Numbered from the stretch's first letter, positions 35,386 through 45,572 are shown. The stretch: 64,000 nucleotides of DNA from JAZKAR01 sp040389065 (GCA_040389065.1 JAZKAR010000009.1:224293-288292); one strand, 5' to 3'. Numbers and translations: made by a program. The notes: generated by a model from the sequence alone, not told the origin.

Positions 35386-36807
35386 TTATGAAGCTTCGCT
35401 ACTCACCCGATTTGAAGCTGAACTTTCTGAAGCATGTAATATAGCTTCTAAACCATCATTTTCACCTCCTACTACCTCACCTAGCAAAACATGACGTGAA
35501 GCATCGGTAATACGAACACTAACAAAATGGTTAATTAAACGGCTATTGCCAGCAACGCTAACAACACGATTATTATCTGTGCGCCCAGATAACTCATTGG
35601 CATTCTTTTTAGAATAGCCCTCAATTAACACTCGCTGGATGGAGCCCACCATCGCTTTGCTATACTCATCGTACAGTTCTTCAATACGTGCCTGTAAGCG
35701 CATAATGCGTGCTGTTTTAATTGCAGGAGTCACATCATCCTTTAAATCAGCAGCAGGGGTACCAGGGCGTGGACTATAATTAAAGCTATAGCTGCCATCA
35801 AAGCGAATATCATCAATTAACTTCATCGTAGCTTCGAAATCTGCTTCGGTTTCACCTGGAAAACCAATAATAAAATCAGACGTTATCGATAAATCAGGGC
35901 GCGCTGCCCTAAGCTTTCGAATCATAGACTTATATTCTAAAACACTGTAGCCGCGCTTCATAGCAGCTAAAATTCGATCAGAACCTGATTGAACCGGCAA
36001 ATGCAATTGTGAAACTAGTTTAGGAAGCCGGGTATATGCCTCAATTAATCGGGTAGTCACTTCTCGCGGATGTGAGGTAGTGTAACGAATACGTTCAATA
36101 CCAGGAATTTCAGAAACATATTCCAGCAGCATGGCAAAATCAGCAATCGTTTCGCCTGAGCTTAATGGTTCTTGAATCTTACCAAGATAAGCATTGACAT
36201 TTTGTCCTAGCAGCGTAACTTCTTTCACACCTTGATCAGCTAGGTCGGCTACTTCCATCAGCACATCTTCGAACGGACGCGACACTTCTGTTCCGCGCGT
36301 ATAAGGCACTACGCAAAATGTGCAGTACTTAGAACAGCCTTCCATAATAGATACATATGCCGTCACGCCTTCAACGCGAGCAGGAGGCAAATGATCAAAC
36401 TTTTCAATTTCCGGAAAGGATATATCAACCTGTGCGCGCCCTGTCTCACGGCGTGCCTGAATTAAATTAGGTAAACGGTGCAGTGTTTGAGGCCCAAACA
36501 CCACATCAACATAAGGTGCCCGGCGAATAATTGCTTGACCTTCCTGGCTGGCAACGCACCCGCCTACCCCAATAACAAGATTTGGATTTTTTGCTTTTAA
36601 ATCGCGTACTCGACCTAAATCACTAAATACTTTCTCTTGTGCTTTTTCACGCACAGAACAGGTATTAAATAGAATAACATCTGCGTCTTGAGGGTTATCC
36701 GTTCGTTCCATACCCTCTGAAGCATGGAGTAAATCCAACATTTTATCTGAATCATACTCATTCATCTGACAACCAAAGGTACGGATGAAAACCTTTTTAT
36801 TCGACAT
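35386..36807 (-). CDS. miaB: tRNA-2-methylthio-N6-dimethylallyladenosine synthase MiaB
   Basis: A radical-SAM methylthiotransferase modifying A37 of tRNAs reading UNN codons. The N-terminal UPF0004 domain has three cluster cysteines (FGCQMNEYDSDKM, NTCSVREKA, GGCVASQ). The radical SAM motif is MEGCSKYCTFCVVPYTRG (CxxxCxxC) near residues 155-172. The C-terminal TRAM domain covers about 385-450. 473 residues. Its Fe-S clusters link it to YgfZ (12354), which supports MiaB activity in E. coli. Confidence 0.97.
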   Translation of the reverse strand: MSNKKVFIRTFGCQMNEYDSDKMLDLLHASEGMERTDNPQDADVILFNTCSVREKAQEKVFSDLGRVRDLKAKNPNLVIGVGGCVASQEGQAIIRRAPYVDVVFGPQTLHRLPNLIQARRETGRAQVDISFPEIEKFDHLPPARVEGVTAYVSIMEGCSKYCTFCVVPYTRGTEVSRPFEDVLMEVADLADQGVKEVTLLGQNVNAYLGKIQEPLSSGETIADFAMLLEYVSEIPGIERIRYTTSHPREVTTRLIEAYTRLPKLVSQLHLPVQSGSDRILAAMKRGYSVLEYKSMIRKLRAARPDLSITSDFIIGFPGETEADFEATMKLIDDIRFDGSYSFNYSPRPGTPAADLKDDVTPAIKTARIMRLQARIEELYDEYSKAMVGSIQRVLIEGYSKKNANELSGRTDNNRVVSVAGNSRLINHFVSVRITDASRHVLLGEVVGGENDGLEAILHASESSASNRVSSEAS

Positions 36808-37382
36808 TTTGTGTACCCATTTATATTAGTACTTACTTAAAACTGTTTTAGCAGAACATCAAAAAATACCTTCTGCACTAACGTACAGTAGATGGCATAA
36901 TGCTCTGGGATAAATCACTATCGCATGTGTGCATTTCTAGCCAATGCTTTGGCTATTTTAACAGTGCAATCATTCTGCTTAACTCTGCTAATAGGGGAGG
37001 CATAGGCAGTATTATTTCAACCAAATAGTCAAAACCGTTTGCATCTATAGCAAGACGTTATCACACGTGAGAACAATTTTGCGAAAGCCTTACTAGTTCT
37101 TAATATTTAGTTGTTATGCAGTGTAACTGCTATCAAAGCATGGCAAACACTTTACATAGTCTAGCAAGTTGCCAACAAACTTGGAGAGGTGCAACTGCGT
37201 AACTTTTAAATATATTAAAAACTTCTTAACCTACATTATAGCAAGCAGCTCTCTTGTGAGCATATTTATAATATTTTTTAACACTTTATAATTATTCAAT
37301 CAAAAACTAGTTATTTATAATGGATTGCAAAATTCGCTATCACAAACAGTTTTTTTAACAAGCCAGTTAAACACTACGAACT
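36808..37382. other. Intergenic region between divergent miaB and bioC
   Basis: No gene in 575 bp. It contains the palindromic element at 37107-37208 and, at about 37062-37092, what looks like the right end only of a TAGGGCTTACGCAAAA-type element (gagaacaattttgcgaaagcctta). The rest is AT-rich without recognised motifs. Confidence 0.5.
37107..37208. repeat. Correia-like palindromic element upstream of bioC
   Basis: Left TTTAGTTGTTATGCAGTGTAA, right CAACTGCGTAACTTTTAAA, reverse core agtctagcaagttgccaac. Confidence 0.75.
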
Positions 37383-38306
37383 ATGCCATTTATGACTGAA
37401 AAACCAATCCGTAAACCTTCCTCTTTAGATCAGCGTGCGGCTCGACACCACTTCTCACGTGCAGCTCAGCATTATGATGAAGCAGCTGTTATACAACGAG
37501 AAATTGCTGACCGTTTACTGGAAAAACTGGATATTTTAAAAATTCAACCACGGCATGTGTTAGAAGCGGGATGCGGAACAGGCTATAGTTTACCTTCGCT
37601 TCATCAACGCTATACTGAAGCAGATATATGGGCATTAGATTTTGCCTTACCCATGCTGCAAACAGCTCGCCACCAAATTACACAACGCACCTCGTTACTT
37701 AAAAGATTACTGTCTCGCGATCGTTACCGCTGGCTTACTGCTGACCTAGCGAACATCCCCCTACCCTCCGCCAAAATTGATCTTTTAATCAGTAGTTTAG
37801 CACTTCAATGGTCATCAGATCGCTTGCCTGACGTATTCGCAGAATGGCACAGAGTGTTAGCCTTACAAGGCGCAGTATTTTTCGCTACATTAGGGCCTGA
37901 TACATTAAAAGAAGTCAGAGAAGCTTTTTCACGTATAGATAATAATCAAAGCCATATTCATCGTTTTGTAGATATGCACGACATTGGCGATGAACTTGTA
38001 CATGCTGGCTTTGCTGACCCTGTTATGGAAATGGAAACCCTCACCATACAATATAGTAATCCCAAACAGCTTTTTACCGACTTAAAAACATTAGGCGCTG
38101 TAAACGCTGATATTAATCGCCCCAAAGGCTTAATGGGAAAAGAACGATGGAAAAACCTGTTGACCGCGTGGGAAAGTGCAGGAAAAAATGGCGTATGGAA
38201 TGTTACCTATGAGGTAATCTATGGGCATGCCTGGAAAATAGCACCTAAATTTCCTGAAGGTGTGTCTCCACTTCAGTTTTATCCTAAAGATTCCCTAAAA
38301 AAATAG
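37383..38306 (+). CDS. bioC: Malonyl-ACP O-methyltransferase BioC
   Basis: BioC methylates malonyl-ACP to start pimeloyl synthesis for biotin. 307 residues. AARHHFSRAAQHYDEAAVIQREIADRLLEKLD is the typical N-terminus, followed by SAM motif I VLEAGCGTGYSLPSL (about 60-74), LDFALPMLQTAR, and the motif IDLLISSLALQWSSDRLPDVFAEWHRVLALQGAVFFATLGPDTLKEVREAF (about 137-187), which is diagnostic of BioC. It is isolated from other bio genes in this window. A polytopic membrane protein gene follows 28 bp after the stop. Confidence 0.92.
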   Translation: MPFMTEKPIRKPSSLDQRAARHHFSRAAQHYDEAAVIQREIADRLLEKLDILKIQPRHVLEAGCGTGYSLPSLHQRYTEADIWALDFALPMLQTARHQITQRTSLLKRLLSRDRYRWLTADLANIPLPSAKIDLLISSLALQWSSDRLPDVFAEWHRVLALQGAVFFATLGPDTLKEVREAFSRIDNNQSHIHRFVDMHDIGDELVHAGFADPVMEMETLTIQYSNPKQLFTDLKTLGAVNADINRPKGLMGKERWKNLLTAWESAGKNGVWNVTYEVIYGHAWKIAPKFPEGVSPLQFYPKDSLKK

Positions 38307-38334
38307 TACCTCAATTAAAATATTGGATATCCCT

Positions 38335-39858
38335 ATGAAAAGCTTTGAGCTATCTAAAAATCATATGCTCATGGTTATGGGGTCTCTAGCAATCATTAAT
38401 ATTGCCATTCGCTACAATGATTATTTAGGATACACTGATATTCGATGGTTCTTACTAATTGCTCAAAAATTTATTGAGGGCGGTCATTATGGAAAAGACT
38501 TTTATGAGTTTAATACGCCGCTTTCTTTTCTAATTTATCTTCCGGCATTACTTTTATCAAAAATATTTTTAAGTGACCCTTTAGGCTGGATTGGCTTATT
38601 TTACAGTGCGTTTGTTTTATTTTGTTTAAATAAAACCCTTTTAATTTTTCAAGAATATAATAGCATATCAAACCCTAAAGAAAAAAACATTTTATTATTT
38701 TTATTATTTATTTTATTTGTAATTTTTCCTGATAGTTCAGTATTTGCACAGCGTGATGTTATTGTATTTTTAGCATGCTTACCCTATTTAACTCAACGTA
38801 TACAATCGCCCCACTCCCCCTGTAATTATTTATTTTTATTAGCCTTATTTTCCATCTGGATAAAACCTTACGTAGCAATTGCTTTGGTTGCCATTTGGGT
38901 GATAAGCAATATTATTTATAAAGTTCCTATTAAAAAAAAGGAAATTTTTTTATTAAGCATCACTATTCTAAGTTATTGTATTTTTATTCAGTTATTTTTT
39001 GAAGAGTGGTGGCATATTATTTATGTAACCAGTCAATCTTATTACGCCTATAACGCCTCTTTGGAGCAGCTATTTTTTAAGTATCTACCGCTAACTTGCT
39101 TGCTCATGCTCGTAACAACATTAAGTAAAAAACACCTACCTTTTGTAATAATAGCGGCTGTTTTTGGAGTAAATGCTTTTATTCAAAAAAAACCGTTTTC
39201 TTATTATAGTTTTGGCGCAGAAGCATTAATTATTTCAATACTTCTATTTATACTCATAAAAAAATGGCATCAATCACTTCAATTTTTATTTTGCATGATG
39301 CTTTCATTAGCTTTACTTGCGTTTCAATTTCACTTAAAAAAAGCAGACTTGTTAGAATACAATCAAAACTATAGTAAAATCGAAAATATATTTAACCATC
39401 ACTTAAAAGCAAAAGAGTCAGTTTTCATTTTTTCTTTAAATATGGATACTTTTCAGGTACTCATTAAAAACAATATCACAACAGCCTCTCGCTATCTTTT
39501 TATGTGGCCGCTTAAACCATTTCTTGAAAAAAACCATTTTTCTTCTGAATATATCAATACTCAACTCTCAGAATTATCCTTTAATATTAATGAAGATATT
39601 AAACAAAAAAAACCAACAATCATCATGATTCCTTATTTTTTTGTTAATACGAATTATGCAAATTTTCTTTACCAAAACAGCCTAAAAATAAATTGCCTTA
39701 CTACTGAAAATATTGAAAAATGTGAAAATTTTTATAGACTCATTAATACTATGAAATTAATTAATTTACCCTCTATAATTTCCTCATACTATACTTTAAA
39801 ATACACAATTGAATACCCTGAAAAAACCAATATTATGGCTGTTTATATTAGAAATTAA
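38335..39858 (+). CDS. Polytopic membrane protein, possible lipid-linked-sugar glycosyltransferase
   Basis: About 507 residues from ATG 38335 (a TTG at 38323 is also possible). Some ten hydrophobic segments, very AT-rich coding sequence. The first extracytoplasmic loop reads YTDIRWFLLIAQKFIEGGHYGKDFYEFNTPLSFLIYLPAL, with the Asp and a following Asp-Phe-x-Glu-Phe-Asn arrangement of GT-C transferases (DxR/W...GxxxYxDxxxxxxP). The C-terminal 150 residues are soluble-looking. I infer a GT-C glycosyltransferase using a polyprenyl-phosphate sugar; the substrate is unknown. It may relate functionally to the HAD-UbiA fusion at 45573 and to nearby kdsB (surface glycan genes), but this is speculative. 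Confidence 0.55.
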   Translation: MKSFELSKNHMLMVMGSLAIINIAIRYNDYLGYTDIRWFLLIAQKFIEGGHYGKDFYEFNTPLSFLIYLPALLLSKIFLSDPLGWIGLFYSAFVLFCLNKTLLIFQEYNSISNPKEKNILLFLLFILFVIFPDSSVFAQRDVIVFLACLPYLTQRIQSPHSPCNYLFLLALFSIWIKPYVAIALVAIWVISNIIYKVPIKKKEIFLLSITILSYCIFIQLFFEEWWHIIYVTSQSYYAYNASLEQLFFKYLPLTCLLMLVTTLSKKHLPFVIIAAVFGVNAFIQKKPFSYYSFGAEALIISILLFILIKKWHQSLQFLFCMMLSLALLAFQFHLKKADLLEYNQNYSKIENIFNHHLKAKESVFIFSLNMDTFQVLIKNNITTASRYLFMWPLKPFLEKNHFSSEYINTQLSELSFNINEDIKQKKPTIIMIPYFFVNTNYANFLYQNSLKINCLTTENIEKCENFYRLINTMKLINLPSIISSYYTLKYTIEYPEKTNIMAVYIRN

Positions 39859-40070
39859 TCACCCTTTAAAAAAGCTTTTTAAAAACATATTTTTTAATCA
39901 TCTGATAATATAGAATTTATCTGAAAGCATGCTTGTAATACTTATCTCACGAAAATGGTCAAGCGAATGTTGCAAAACGAATATCGCAACATTTGATTTT
40001 TCCTTTTGATCTTTATTACTAGTAGCTAATCTTATTTTGCATTTGTCAAACAACATTAAAGAGATCTTTC

Positions 40071-40796
40071 ATGAATATCTTATGTGTTATTCCTAGCCGT
40101 ATTGGTTCTACTCGTTTACCTCGCAAACCTTTATTACCCATCCAGGGTAAACCAATGGTGCAATGGGTATATGAACGCGCTAGCCAGTGTTCATTGCTAA
40201 CAAAAGTGGTGGTTGCTACAGATAATGAAGAAATTGCATCCGTTATTCAAGCAATCAATGGCGAAGTAATCATGACCCCTAGCGATTTGGCTACGGGAAG
40301 TGACAGAGTAGCAGCCGTTGCTAAACAGTTTCCAGAAATGGATGTTATTATAAACCTGCAAGGTGATGAACCTTTTATTCAATCACGTATGCTAGAACAA
40401 TTAGTGGCTCCTTATATCAATCATGAGCGCCCTGATATGACAACACTGGCGTATCCTTTAGATAGAGAAAAACATTACACCAGCCCTAATGCCGTAAAAG
40501 TGATCTGTGATCTCAACGGCTATGCGCTTTATTTTTCGCGCTCACCCATTCCTTATTTTCGCCAAGCTCAAGAAGCGCCGGTATACCATCACATGGGGCT
40601 TTATGCTTTCCGTCGTGATTTTTTAATGACCTATACTCAACTACCACAAACGCCATTAGAAAAAGCGGAATCGCTTGAACAACTGCGAGCGTTGGAACAT
40701 GGCTATCGCATACGCGTGTGTTTAACAGAAAGCAAAACGCTAGAGATCAATACGCCTGAAGAGTATGAACAAGCTCAACGCTTTATCTTAGAATAG
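40071..40796 (+). CDS. kdsB: 3-deoxy-manno-octulosonate cytidylyltransferase
   Basis: KdsB activates Kdo as CMP-Kdo for lipopolysaccharide inner core, showing that the organism makes Kdo-containing LPS. 241 residues. The nucleotide-binding start IPSRIGSTRLPRKPLLPIQGKPMVQWVYERA, VVVATDNEEIA, INLQGDEPFI (about 103-112), NAVKVICD, YFSRSPIPYFR and the C-terminal SLEQLRALEHGYRI are all diagnostic. Monocistronic, with a clean start at 40071 (AAGAG upstream). Confidence 0.97.
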   Translation: MNILCVIPSRIGSTRLPRKPLLPIQGKPMVQWVYERASQCSLLTKVVVATDNEEIASVIQAINGEVIMTPSDLATGSDRVAAVAKQFPEMDVIINLQGDEPFIQSRMLEQLVAPYINHERPDMTTLAYPLDREKHYTSPNAVKVICDLNGYALYFSRSPIPYFRQAQEAPVYHHMGLYAFRRDFLMTYTQLPQTPLEKAESLEQLRALEHGYRIRVCLTESKTLEINTPEEYEQAQRFILE

Positions 40797-40890
40797 GATA
40801 AGCGCTGTGTTTACTCACACGCTATAGGCGGGCTACTTAAGTTGAACTGTTTCATAGCACTAAGCAGTTCAACCATCTACTTTCGCACTA

Positions 40891-41883
40891 TTACTTGATG
40901 TCAGCAAAGTGGTTAAAACCACTATTAGGTAGATAATGAGGCTCTAAGAGGGAGCCGTCATTAGAAATTACAAACACTCCCGGTGCTGCGCGAATTTTTC
41001 CAATAAATGTTAACGTAACACCCAGTGTTTCGCTTAGCGAACGAATCTGCTCATCGCATTCAGGCGGTGCAGTAAATAGCAATTGGTAATCATCACCTCC
41101 CGCCAATAAGGCCTGTAAGGCATGGCGCTTTGAGGCTTCTTTATCACCATCGAGCCAGGCTTTAAGTGCTGAATGACACGGTATCATTTCCCAGCAGATA
41201 ACTGCACCACCGCCTGAAGCTTGTAATATGTGCGGTAAATCTCCTATTAACCCATCTGAAATATCCATACAGGCACTTGCAAGAGAACGTAACCCCAAGC
41301 CCAATTCAATTTGAGGAATGGGTGTTTCAAGTGCACTACGTATAGACTCCATAATTTCATCAGAAAAGGAGCCAGGGCGTTTTAAACCTAGTAACGCTAA
41401 CGCTGCTGTGCCAATATGCCCTGAAACCCATATATTATCACCGGCTTTAGCGCCATCACGCCGTAGGGCTTGGCCATGAGGAACCTCCCCCATGATAGTC
41501 ACGCTAAAGGTATGCTCTGCTGAACGCGTAGTGTCTCCACCTATCAGCTCAACATTGTAACGCTCAGCCAGCTCAAAAAAACCTAAACTAAATGCTTTTA
41601 ACCAAGCGATATCAGCTTTAGGCAGACCAATTGCTAAGGTTGCAAATCGAGGGCGTGCGCCCATAGCAGCCATATCTGAAAGGTTTACAGCCAGCACCTT
41701 ATGACCCAGCGTATAGGGATCTACATCTGAAAAAAAATGCCTGCCTTCTAGCAGCATATCTGTGGAAATAGCGAGTTGATGCCCCTCTGTTACCCGAATT
41801 AAGGCCGCATCATCTCCTACACCTAAATCTGCTTCACGCACAGCTTGTTTAAAAAAGCGATTGATTAAGGAAAACTCATCCAT
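40891..41883 (-). CDS. thiL: Thiamine-monophosphate kinase
   Basis: ThiL phosphorylates TMP to thiamine diphosphate. 330 residues. Signatures include MDEFSLINRFF, GVGDDAALI (about 22-30), LAISTDMLLEGRHFF, AVNLSDMAAMGARPRFATLAIGLP (about 66-89), ELIGGDTTR (about 114-122), DISDGLIGDLPHIL (about 212-225) and AGGDDYQLLFTA. Many bacteria have pgpA after thiL; here pgpA is elsewhere (13765). A terminator separates it from nadA upstream. Confidence 0.97.
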   Translation of the reverse strand: MDEFSLINRFFKQAVREADLGVGDDAALIRVTEGHQLAISTDMLLEGRHFFSDVDPYTLGHKVLAVNLSDMAAMGARPRFATLAIGLPKADIAWLKAFSLGFFELAERYNVELIGGDTTRSAEHTFSVTIMGEVPHGQALRRDGAKAGDNIWVSGHIGTAALALLGLKRPGSFSDEIMESIRSALETPIPQIELGLGLRSLASACMDISDGLIGDLPHILQASGGGAVICWEMIPCHSALKAWLDGDKEASKRHALQALLAGGDDYQLLFTAPPECDEQIRSLSETLGVTLTFIGKIRAAPGVFVISNDGSLLEPHYLPNSGFNHFADIK

Positions 41884-41900
41884 ATAAATACCCTGAACTT

Positions 41901-41940
41901 AAGAATGAAAAAACCCCATTCCTGGGGCGTTTTCATTCTT
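41901..41940 (-). terminator. Intrinsic terminator after nadA
   Basis: A long inverted repeat, AAGAATGAAAA...ACCCC / GGGG...GTTTTCATTCTT, has its GGGG/CCCC stem followed on the minus strand by TTTTTT. It sits between nadA (upstream) and thiL (downstream), so it separates two same-strand genes and also overlaps the thiL promoter region. Confidence 0.8.
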
Positions 41941-42001
41941 TTATTATATTTTTAATATTGATTGTATTACTTTTTTAATCAAACCCTTATAAACAATACT
42001 A

Positions 42002-43102
42002 TCATACAACTGCTAACATTCGCTCAAGCGCCACTCTGGCAAATTTTGCATCACGCTCGGGAACACGAATCACATTGACAGCTTTTCCCTCTACCAGATT
42101 TTCAAGTGTCCACGCTAAGTGCTGAGGATCAATACGCGCCATGGTTGAACACATACATACAGTAGGCGCCATAAATTCAATGGTTTTACCTTCAGGCTTA
42201 AAGGTTTCAGCAATACGATTAACAAGATTAAGCTCTGTACCCACTAACCAGCGCGTGCCTGGCTCAGCTTCAGCAATTTTGTTAATAATATATTCGGTAG
42301 AGCCTACAAAATCTGATTTTAAACAAACATTAAAATCAGATTCAGGGTGCGAAATGACAAAACCACCTGGATTTTTTGCACGCCAACGATCAACATGTTC
42401 AGGCTGAAACATTTGATGAACAGAACAATAGCCTTTCCATAAAATCATTTTAGCTTTACGAATTTGCTCAGCACTGAGGCCGCCCATTGGCTCATCATAA
42501 TCCCATATCACCATGTCATCTAAAGGAATACCCATTTGATGAGCACTCCAGCGGCCTAGATGTTGATCAGGAAAAAATAAGACTTTTTCACGGCGATCAA
42601 ACGACCATTTTAAAATAGCTTGCGCGTTAGACGAGGTACAAACAATGCCGCCATGCTCTCCGCAAAATGCTTTTAAATCAGCGGCTGAATTAATATAGGT
42701 AACCGGTGTTACCATTTCATCAGGATTTAAAACCGTAGCTAACTCCCTCCAGCTACGCTCTACCTTTGCAAGATTCGCCATATCTGCCATTGAACAGCCA
42801 GCACTCATATCTGGCAAAATACTTATCTGTTCAGGTGCCGTTAGCATATCTGCTACTTCAGCCATAAAATGCACGCCACAAAACACAATATATTTAGCTT
42901 TTGTTTGGCTTGCTAAACGTGATAATTTAAGTGAATCACCCGTTAAATCTGCATGACGATATACGTCTGCACGCTGATAATGATGCCCTAAAATGACTAA
43001 CTCATTCCCTAAAGCGGCTTTAGCACGATGAATACGCTCCTGGCAATCTTCATCACTTAAACGGCGAAAGCGGTCAAACTGAACTACAGCAGTCGTACTC
43101 AT
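42002..43102 (-). CDS. nadA: Quinolinate synthase NadA
   Basis: NadA condenses iminoaspartate with DHAP to quinolinate for NAD synthesis, using a 4Fe-4S cluster. ATG 43102 is preceded by AAGGA, giving 366 residues; the longer frame from 43159 lacks this. The three cluster Cys are in VFCGVHFMAE, KGYCSVHQMF and PTVCMCSTM. Other conserved parts: LGHHYQRADVY, LTGDSLKLSRLA, SAGCSMADM, YINSAADLKAF and FFPDQHLGRW. nadB and nadC are not nearby. Confidence 0.96.
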   Translation of the reverse strand: MSTTAVVQFDRFRRLSDEDCQERIHRAKAALGNELVILGHHYQRADVYRHADLTGDSLKLSRLASQTKAKYIVFCGVHFMAEVADMLTAPEQISILPDMSAGCSMADMANLAKVERSWRELATVLNPDEMVTPVTYINSAADLKAFCGEHGGIVCTSSNAQAILKWSFDRREKVLFFPDQHLGRWSAHQMGIPLDDMVIWDYDEPMGGLSAEQIRKAKMILWKGYCSVHQMFQPEHVDRWRAKNPGGFVISHPESDFNVCLKSDFVGSTEYIINKIAEAEPGTRWLVGTELNLVNRIAETFKPEGKTIEFMAPTVCMCSTMARIDPQHLAWTLENLVEGKAVNVIRVPERDAKFARVALERMLAVV

Positions 43103-43248
43103 ATGTATCCTTCGATTACAAAAGCAGGGTTTTTCCCTTGCCTTATAAAAACATAACACTTATTGTAGCAAAATCGATATTTATTTTTTTGATATCAACA
43201 TCAAATGCTTTCAAACTCTTACTACCTTTTGGTGCCCTTTATTGACTT

Positions 43249-43351
43249 TAGAAGTTACGCAGCGGGGGTTCTATCACGGCATAGGAGATTCCACATACAC
43301 GCAGTACGCGGGACGTCCCACGCCGAGAGAACCCCCACTGCGTAACTTCTA
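43249..43351. repeat. Correia-like palindromic element, near-perfect copy
   Basis: Inverted ends TAGAAGTTACGCAG(c/t)GGGGG and mirror CCCCCACTGCGTAACTTCTA extend into TTCT/AGAA. The inner part contains ggcatagga and ccgcgtac-type sequence. This is the best-preserved pair of ends in the window and helps define the TAGAAGTTACGCAGT subtype. Confidence 0.9.
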
Positions 43352-43724
43352 AACCTTTAAAACGCATTCAAAACATGGTTCAACATTAGACTTTTTTGAA
43401 ACACTTATTTTCAAAAAAATGAAATGACACTAAACTTTTTTGACGCTTACCCTAAAAAAGGAGTAAAAATTTAATTTAACTATCAAGTCATTCGCATAGA
43501 GTTAGAGTTAAAAAAACGTCATCAATAGTACTATGCCGCTAATAAAAGCAAGCCGTAGTTGTAATACCAGAGAAATGAAAACAAAGTTTTACGAAACACT
43601 TATCTAAGTGTACATAAAGACGATAAAGAGCGAAAGCAAAGCAATGCTTTCCTTGTACTTAAGTAAAGCGTAAGCGTGATCACTGACCGTATCCCCCCTA
43701 TTAATGAATCTGCGCTAACAGGGC

Positions 43725-43751
43725 CTGCTGGAAAATTCTGCGTAAGTCCTA
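43725..43751. repeat. Solitary right end of a TAGGACTTACGCA-type element
   Basis: CTGCTGGAAAATTCTGCGTAAGTCCTA matches in reverse the left end of the 49051 and 63508 elements (TAGG-CTTACG-AAA-TG-TCCAGC). No matching left end was found within 150 bp upstream, so it is probably a remnant. Confidence 0.5.
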
Positions 43752-43788
43752 ACCCTAATGTTATCTTAAAAATGCCAAGGAGTTATGT

Positions 43789-45204
43789 ATGCAACGCGCT
43801 ACTAAAATCGTCGCTACTATCGGCCCAGCTACCGCTGAACGCCATCAACTGAAAGCACTAATTGAGGCAGGAGTTAATGTCGTTCGTCTTAACTTTTCAC
43901 ATGGTGAAGCAGCTGACCATATTAAAAGAGCAGCGTGGGTACGAGAGATCAGTCATGAAATTCAACGCGAAGTTGCAATTATGGTTGACCTCCAAGGGCC
44001 TAAAATTCGCGTAGGTCGTTTTGAAGCAGGCTTTGTTCAGTTAGAAACAGGGCAAAGCTTTATTCTTGACTCCAATTGCCCCCTTGGAAATCTTGAGCGC
44101 GTTGGTCTCGACTACCCCGAACTCTATCGCGATGTGCAACCCGGCGATACTCTTTTACTGAATGATGGGGTCATTATTCTTACTGTTAAAGCGATTCAAG
44201 AGTCTCTTATTTATACCTATGTTGAAGTAGGCGGTATCCTATCTAATCATAAAGGGATCAATCGCAAAGGTGGCGGCCTATCCGCAAAAGCACTTACCGA
44301 TAAAGATAAGCGTGATATTGAAGTAGCGGCCCAACTTGATGCTGATTTCTTAGCACTTTCATTTCCACGTGGGCCTGAAGATGTCATAGAAGCGCGCCAT
44401 CTTTTACGCCAAGCAGGAGGCCGTGGTTGGATCATTGCAAAAATTGAACGAGCAGAAGCAGTAGAGGCAGCACAAGCTATTCTTGAAGCATCAGATGGCA
44501 TTATGGTTGCTCGCGGTGATTTAGCAGTTGAAGTAGGCAATGCTACCGTTCCTGCTATTCAAAAACGCTTAATTAGGCTTGCTCGAGAAGCTAATCGGTT
44601 AGTAATTACCGCAACGCAGATGATGGAGTCGATGATTTCTGCGCCTATTCCTACGCGTGCTGAAGTTTCAGATGTTGCGAATGCTGTTCTTGATGGTACC
44701 GATGCAGTTATGCTTTCTGCAGAAACAGCCTCAGGCAGATATCCTATTGAAACTGTTAAAATGATGGCACAAATTTGTGAAGAAGCAGAAAAATCTGACC
44801 CCATCGCCTTAGATCAAGATTTTATTAACAATACGTTTCATCGAGCAGATCAGAGTGTAGCGATGGCTGCTCTTTTTTCAGCGTTTCATTTGCAAGCTCG
44901 AGCCATTGTTACCCTTACAGAGTCAGGTTCCACCGCCCTATGGATGTCTCGCCATGAAAGTGGCGTACCTATTTATGCGCTTACCCCCAACCCCAATACC
45001 CAACGAAGACTTGCTATGATGCGGGGTGTTTATGCCCAACACCTCACAGCGACTGAAGAACCTTTAGAGTTACTTGCTGCAGCGCAAGCTCGCATACAAG
45101 AACTTAATTTAGTAAACTCTGGTGATTATGTGGTAATTACATGGGGGGAGCCAGTTCGTATTTGTGGCGGTACTAATTCACTGCGTATTTTGAAAATTAC
45201 CTAA
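43789..45204 (+). CDS. pyk: Pyruvate kinase
   Basis: Glycolytic transfer of phosphate from PEP to ADP. 471 residues. Signatures: RATKIVATIGPATAERHQLKALIEAGVNVVRLNFSHG (1-40), VDLQGPKIRVGRFE, the substrate loop IIAKIERAEAVEAAQAILEASDGIMVARGDLAVEVG (about 210-245, with the active-site Lys and Mg-binding Glu/Asp), LVITATQMMESMISAPIPTRAEVSDVANAVLDGTDAVMLSAETASGRYP, and a C-terminal regulatory domain (about 345-471). Monocistronic. Confidence 0.97.
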   Translation: MQRATKIVATIGPATAERHQLKALIEAGVNVVRLNFSHGEAADHIKRAAWVREISHEIQREVAIMVDLQGPKIRVGRFEAGFVQLETGQSFILDSNCPLGNLERVGLDYPELYRDVQPGDTLLLNDGVIILTVKAIQESLIYTYVEVGGILSNHKGINRKGGGLSAKALTDKDKRDIEVAAQLDADFLALSFPRGPEDVIEARHLLRQAGGRGWIIAKIERAEAVEAAQAILEASDGIMVARGDLAVEVGNATVPAIQKRLIRLAREANRLVITATQMMESMISAPIPTRAEVSDVANAVLDGTDAVMLSAETASGRYPIETVKMMAQICEEAEKSDPIALDQDFINNTFHRADQSVAMAALFSAFHLQARAIVTLTESGSTALWMSRHESGVPIYALTPNPNTQRRLAMMRGVYAQHLTATEEPLELLAAAQARIQELNLVNSGDYVVITWGEPVRICGGTNSLRILKIT

Positions 45205-45572
45205 GGTATATTATCGGTTGCACTACCCTATCACTTTGTGTAAACAATGATTTTCCTAGCCTCAATCTAATAGTGTTTGTCTAAAAATACATAGTGTTCT
45301 GCTTTTGCAGAATATTGAGCTAGTTTGCTAAGTTTATCGTTACGGCTTGTTTATCTAGCCCTTTATCCTTTATAACACAGCGCAAAAATAAGGCGTGTAT
45401 GCAGCGAAACTTGCTCGGCTAAATTCGCTTTAGCATTTTGTTAGGGTAAGTGATATTAGCTTAATATTTGCAATGCCTATGAACGCTCATCTTTTTAGAT
45501 AGCATCAGTAATTGAAATAGCATTATTAGCAACTATTCATATAACATCTTTTTAAAAAGCAGGAGGCAAAGG
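45205..45572. other. Intergenic region between pyk and the HAD-UbiA gene
   Basis: 368 bp with no gene, no clear terminator and no copy of the palindromic elements that I can support. It ends in the strong ribosome site of the next gene. Confidence 0.5.

Larger units (their letters stand above)
43103..43788. other. Intergenic region between divergent nadA and pyk
   Basis: About 690 bp with no supported gene. It holds the near-perfect palindromic element at 43249-43351 and an isolated right end of the other subtype at 43725-43751. The ribosome site AAGGAG lies before the pyk ATG. Confidence 0.6.
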
